64,000 nucleotides of DNA from Dromaius novaehollandiae (lineage: Eukaryota; Chordata; Aves; Casuariiformes; Dromaiidae). The translations under genes were made by a program, and so were the position numbers. Below are positions 61,050 to 64,000 of this stretch, piece by piece. The number at the start of each line of letters is the position of its first letter. The first letter of the stretch is position 1. The notes below the pieces were generated by a model. It searched no databases. It was not told the origin of the DNA and saw only the letters and a list, made by a program, of their open reading frames with translations. Location: NCBI RefSeq assembly GCF_036370855.1, contig NC_088105.1, positions 14,141,619-14,205,618 on the forward strand. Reading direction: 5' to 3'.

Positions 61050-62800
61050 ATGTCTCTTTCGCACAGTGAAGAGTCCTAGGTGCTTAGTTGTTCCTCGAGC
61101 ACAAGCTATTCCAGGTCTTCCGTCATCTTTGTGGCCCTTTTCTGAACCTTTTCCTGCTGTCCTCTGTCCTTCTGAGCTGAAGGCACTACAGAAGCACTCC
61201 TCAAGGTGTGGGTGAACCACAGATTTGTGCTATGCTGTAATGTTCCTCTTTGCTTTTTGTCATCTTTTTTCCTATTTTCTCACACTAGATTTGCTTTTTT
61301 CAGTGCCACTGCGCTGATGTTTTCGTGGACCTTTCTTATACCCCTATATTCTCACTCTCTAAAGGTAACTTAGCTTATAGCTCACCATTTTACACATGGA
61401 TTTAGGATTGTTTTTTCCTAGGGCATCATTTTATATTGTTCTGTGGGAAACTTCACCAGCCACTTTACTGCCAGTCTAGCAAGACCCTCCTGCAGTGCTT
61501 CACAGTCGGTCCTTGGGTGTTTAACACGGATAATGTAGTACCTGCTGCCTGCTCGCAAACCCCCTTCCCCCCCATGCGTATGATACATTAAACAACAAGG
61601 TCCCAGCCCATGTTCCTGTAGGAGTTCCCTCATACAGGAAAACACACCTTTTATCCCTACGCTTTTATCCTGCCTTTTACTTGCTGTTTCCCATCTCGTC
61701 ACCCATGAGATGACCTTTCCTCCTACAGCAGCACAGGGTCTGCGCAGCCCCTGGCAAGGATCTTGTCAAAGCTCCTCTGGAAACCCAAGGGCTGGTATCT
61801 CCTGCATCTCTCCAAGACACATGCTCGTTGGCCTCTTCAGAGAGGGCCAATACGTTTCCGAGGAATCTCTTCCTGCTGCCAAAGCTATGTTGACTCTTCT
61901 CCAATATACCATATTTGTGCATGTGTCCTCCAAGGCTGTCTATTACGGTTGCAACTAATTTGTCCATACAGGCATCAGACTTACAGCTTTATAGCTCCTT
62001 GAATCTCCCCTGCAGTCTTTTTCCCTGAGTGGCATTACATTTGGCACCTCCCTGACCTCAGATACAGCAGCAGTGTTAAGAGAGACGTTACCTGTCAGTG
62101 GCTCCATCCTCTGGGCCTTCAGGACTCCCTGGAGACCACTGTGCGGCTGGGGCAACTTGCCACTCTTTTGGCTACTCCTGCCACAACCCGTCCTGCTGCC
62201 AGAAGCAGATCCCGCACAGAGAGAGGTTTTCCTAGAGGAACAGTCCCCGACAATTTTCTGTGTGAAAGCAAACTAAAAGCAAATAAAAAATACATACTTT
62301 TTCAGCTAAAGCTTTAACTTCTTTGAGCTCCTTTTTTTTTTGTTCTGTTTTTAAGCTTGATCCCCTCCCAGCCCTCCTCTGGCAGTCTTCCTGCTCTTGA
62401 TGTGTTTGAAAGAGTCCATATTTTCCTTTAATGCCTTTTGGAAGTTGTTTCTCAGACTTTTTCTTGGCTTGCTTGCTTATGTTTTTACACTTAACCTTCC
62501 ACAGTTTATGGTCCTTCAATTTTTCTCACTCGGACATAGTTTCAGGGTTTTTTTTTTTTGAAGGATGCCTTTTTATTTATAGCTGCCTTTCTTATCCTCC
62601 TGTTTAGCCTTTTCTGAAGCCTTGCCTGAAAGCTGGTAATGCATCTGCTTAAGGGCTTCGGGATGGTGTCCTTAAGATGTCCTCCTCTCTCGCTAGCCCA
62701 TGAATCTTCTCGGCTGCCCCTTTGCCTTTCTTTTCAACAAGCCTCCTAACTTCCATGCAGCATCCCCATTTTTCATTGGAGCACCGTGGCCAAGGATTTT
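61050..62800 (-). mobile_element. old CR1 LINE (amniote type) 3' half, antisense
   Basis: On the minus strand, peptides of the CR1 reverse transcriptase are readable: YGILEKSQHSFGS (61677-61967; family HGFxxGxS motif), then LGPCCLMYH (family LGPxLFNIFI), and TDCEALQEGLARLAVKW (family DLDRLxxW). At the DNA level, ttgtggcccttttctgaacc, ctatgttgactcttctccaa, atgcctttttatttatagct and atggtgtccttaagatgtcc appear in the order of the antisense consensus I remember. Many breaks. It is a deeply diverged copy predating the avian CR1 at 46.1 kb. Confidence 0.85.
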
Positions 62801-63356
62801 TTGGGGATGTTGGATGCATTCCTGGCCCCAAGCTGCTGTGCGCCCCCACGGTGCTGGGAGCCAGGTCTGGGGGCAAGGTGGCCCAACGTGGCCACAGTGC
62901 TGCCCACAGAGGGGCTCTCCGTGTTCTTGGAGGGACAGGAACATATGGGGCATGCCAGCATCTCCACGCTGGAGATACCTCAGGCAGTGGGAGCATGAGG
63001 ACCTCATCACCCTCCACCTAAGATCCCGGTCTTTCCAGGCCAGATGCAAATTTTCTTGGAAGCTCAAGCAACAGAATTTGTACCCATAACTGCTGACATT
63101 TACCAAGAAAACAGTGAGCAAATGGAGACTGCCCTTTTCCTCCTGGAAAACCATAAACAGACGGGACGCCCTCACAAATGCTGGGATTTCCTGAGAAAGC
63201 GGCGGGGAGGGGAGGGCCAGGAGCACGCACGCCCGGCGGAGGTGGCCTCAGCTGGCATCGTGCCCCGCTGCAAGCGGTGGCCGTGGAAAACCTTTCAGGG
63301 ACGAGCGCTGGCCACGCAAGTCCCTCTCTGCGCGGTCACTGTGGTGCGAGCAGCCT

Positions 63357-63408
63357 GAGCATCCTCCGGGGTCACCCCAAGCGAGCATCCTCCGGGGTCA
63401 CCCCCAGC
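63357..63408. repeat. 26-bp tandem duplication
   Basis: The block gagcatcctccggggtcacc occurs twice, 26 bases apart, in RGS5 intron 1. Short and of no evident function. Confidence 0.85.
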
Positions 63409-64000
63409 CCAGAGCGGACGGCGGTGGCGTGGAGGTGGTCCCCCCGGCCCGCACGCCCCGCTCGCCGACGCGCAGACCGCAGCCGGCGTTAGAGAGGGGC
63501 CGGCACCAGGTTTCACGAATTCCTCGGCAGAGCCTGCGGGGTGGAAACCCAAACACAGAGGCAGTTTTACTGGAGGAGGGGGGAGGAAAAAAAAAAAAAA
63601 AAGGAATGGAAACGAAATAGCAGACATAGCGAGGGAGGGCATGTGAAAATAAACAGCGGCGAGCAGAAAAGCGAGGAGCCCCAAGGGCCCAGCCGCCGGG
63701 GAGCCAGCGCAGCCTCCCACGGGTTTGGAGACGACCCGGCCAGGCACCCTGGGGGCTCCTGGCAAAGATGGGCTATGGGGGCTCCGTCCCCCCCCACATT
63801 TCTTCCCGGGGGCGAGACGGGTCCCTGAGCTGGGTGCGCAGCTCGCTGCCTGCCATGGGCCTGCCCCACCGCGCACCGCTCTGTTTCTCGCCAAAGAGAA
63901 CACTGTTAATGTCGTTTCTCTCCAAAGAGAGCACTATTATCCCCGCCGATATCTCCTCTGGGCTCATCACTATAGAAACCGAGCGCTGCGCAGACGTCCA

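Larger units (their letters stand above)
58944..64000. other. RGS5: RGS5 intron 1 (partial)
   Basis: At least 5 kb of intron, GC-rich at its start. It contains a long old antisense CR1 and small tandem repeats. No RGS-box exon was found on the plus strand. Confidence 0.7.

Overview
This is a vertebrate nuclear genomic window, almost certainly from a bird. It holds several CR1 LINE copies on both strands, compact multi-exon genes with GT-AG introns, CpG-rich promoters, and a gene set whose human counterparts lie mostly on 1q23-q24. No microbial, viral, CRISPR or retroviral element was seen. All exon calls below come from reading splice signals and reading-frame phase by eye and from remembered family sequences. 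No database search was run.

Layout. (1) Positions 1-26133 carry the 5' half of ATF6 on the minus strand: eight coding exons, from exon 1 in a CpG island at about 26.1 kb to the bZIP exon at 10.3 kb. The membrane and lumenal exons must lie beyond the left edge. This part is AT-rich intron with simple repeats and old CR1 scraps. (2) Positions 27363-39206 carry SELP (P-selectin), also minus: signal peptide, C-type lectin, EGF, seven intact sushi exons of exactly 186 nt, a transmembrane exon and two tail exons. Two decayed sushi exons and a near-identical tandem duplication lie inside the sushi block. SELP ends only about 1.2 kb upstream of the ATF6 start codon. (3) Positions 39.2-43.9 kb are GC-rich and mostly unassigned, with one candidate terminal exon on the minus strand (39677-39843). 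(4) Positions 43960-45009 (minus) encode a bacterial-type phosphatidylinositol phospholipase C in a single coding exon. (5) Positions 47156-51114 (plus) encode HTATIP2 (TIP30/CC3) in five exons, with a G-rich 65-bp minisatellite in intron 1. (6) Positions 51.4-58.7 kb are intergenic, with a decayed sense CR1. (7) At 58.8-58.94 kb is the TATA promoter and first coding exon of RGS5 (plus); the other RGS5 exons lie beyond the right edge. An old antisense CR1 sits in its first intron.

The genes do not form one pathway: ATF6 is an ER-stress sensor, SELP an endothelial/thrombocyte adhesion receptor, HTATIP2 an SDR-fold protein and RGS5 a G-protein signalling regulator. The points most worth checking are the recent amplification and decay of SELP sushi exons, the bacterial-type PI-PLC gene, and the position of HTATIP2 between genes of 1q23-q24 type.
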